5,936 nucleotides of DNA from Gemmatimonadota bacterium. GTDB taxonomy: Bacteria > Gemmatimonadota > Gemmatimonadetes > Longimicrobiales > Gaopeijiaceae. The stretch lies in assembly GCA_003695865.1 (NCBI GenBank), contig RFGQ01000358.1, positions 1-5,936 on the forward strand, written 5' to 3'. A program made the position numbers and the translations under genes. Shown in pieces: positions 5,906 to 5,936 of this stretch. Each line of letters begins with the position of its first letter. Positions within the stretch are counted from its first letter, which is position 1. Under the pieces are notes generated by a model that worked only from the letters and a program-made list of their open reading frames with translations, was not told the origin of the DNA and ran no database searches.

Positions 5906-5936
5906 GTGGACGAGACCCACGACGAAGCCCCGGGGC
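5906..5936 (+). CDS. Possible start of a further gene, cut by the window end
   Basis: A GTG at 5906, 14 bases after the permease stop, opens a frame reading VDETHDEAPG that stays open to the last base. A weak AGG at 5897-5899 lies 6 bases before it. Ten codons are too few to name a family. The short spacing would make it a third member of the ABC operon, but a chance open frame is equally possible. Confidence 0.3.
   Translation, partial: MDETHDEAPG

Noticed and set aside
4913..5920. 335-codon minus-strand open frame at the right end
   Set aside because: Ser/Arg/Ala-rich with no motif, and antisense to the second extracytoplasmic domain and FtsX unit of the permease.

Overview
This is a high-GC bacterial window (by eye around 70% or more), almost wholly coding, with a conserved housekeeping gene followed by a small envelope-related cluster. 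GC-rich codon use is uniform throughout. There is no sign of insertion sequences, CRISPR, tRNA, rRNA or recent transfer. The Rho variant, with an acidic N-terminal stretch and 'GKSPPLV'-type RNA-binding residues, together with the Ala-rich lipoprotein style, fits a high-GC Gram-negative lineage such as Gemmatimonadota. That assignment is inference and is not certain.

Layout: (1) bases 1-1190 (+) hold the 3' part of rho, the transcription termination factor, with its 5' end outside the window. (2) Bases 1191-1275 are a short convergent intergenic gap with strong GC-rich dyad symmetry and no U-tract. (3) On the minus strand, a membrane-anchored SRPBCC-fold protein (1276-1842) overlaps by ATGA the stop of a TesA-like SGNH esterase/lipase lipoprotein (1839-2630), so the two form a coupled operon read leftward. 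(4) On the plus strand, an ABC transporter ATPase of the LolD/MacB/YbbA type (2629-3354) overlaps by GTGA a large ten-helix FtsX-type permease of the YbbP type (3351-5891). (5) The last 45 bases hold a possible start of another gene.

The divergent arrangement of the esterase and the ABC pair is the tesA-ybbA-ybbP arrangement known in Escherichia coli. In this window the two divergent start codons interlock in one CATG, so there is no intergenic space and each gene's promoter and ribosome binding site must lie within the opposing gene. By family knowledge the ATPase and permease would use cytoplasmic ATP hydrolysis to drive a conformational change or extraction of lipid or lipoprotein-like substrates at the inner membrane. 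The esterase would act on acyl esters or thioesters outside the cytoplasm. The SRPBCC protein could bind a hydrophobic ligand. That these four act together is inference from context.

No clearly undescribed system is visible. The points most worth a second look are the interlocked divergent starts, the SRPBCC gene coupled to the tesA-like gene, and several non-canonical residues in Rho's RNA-binding and motor regions.
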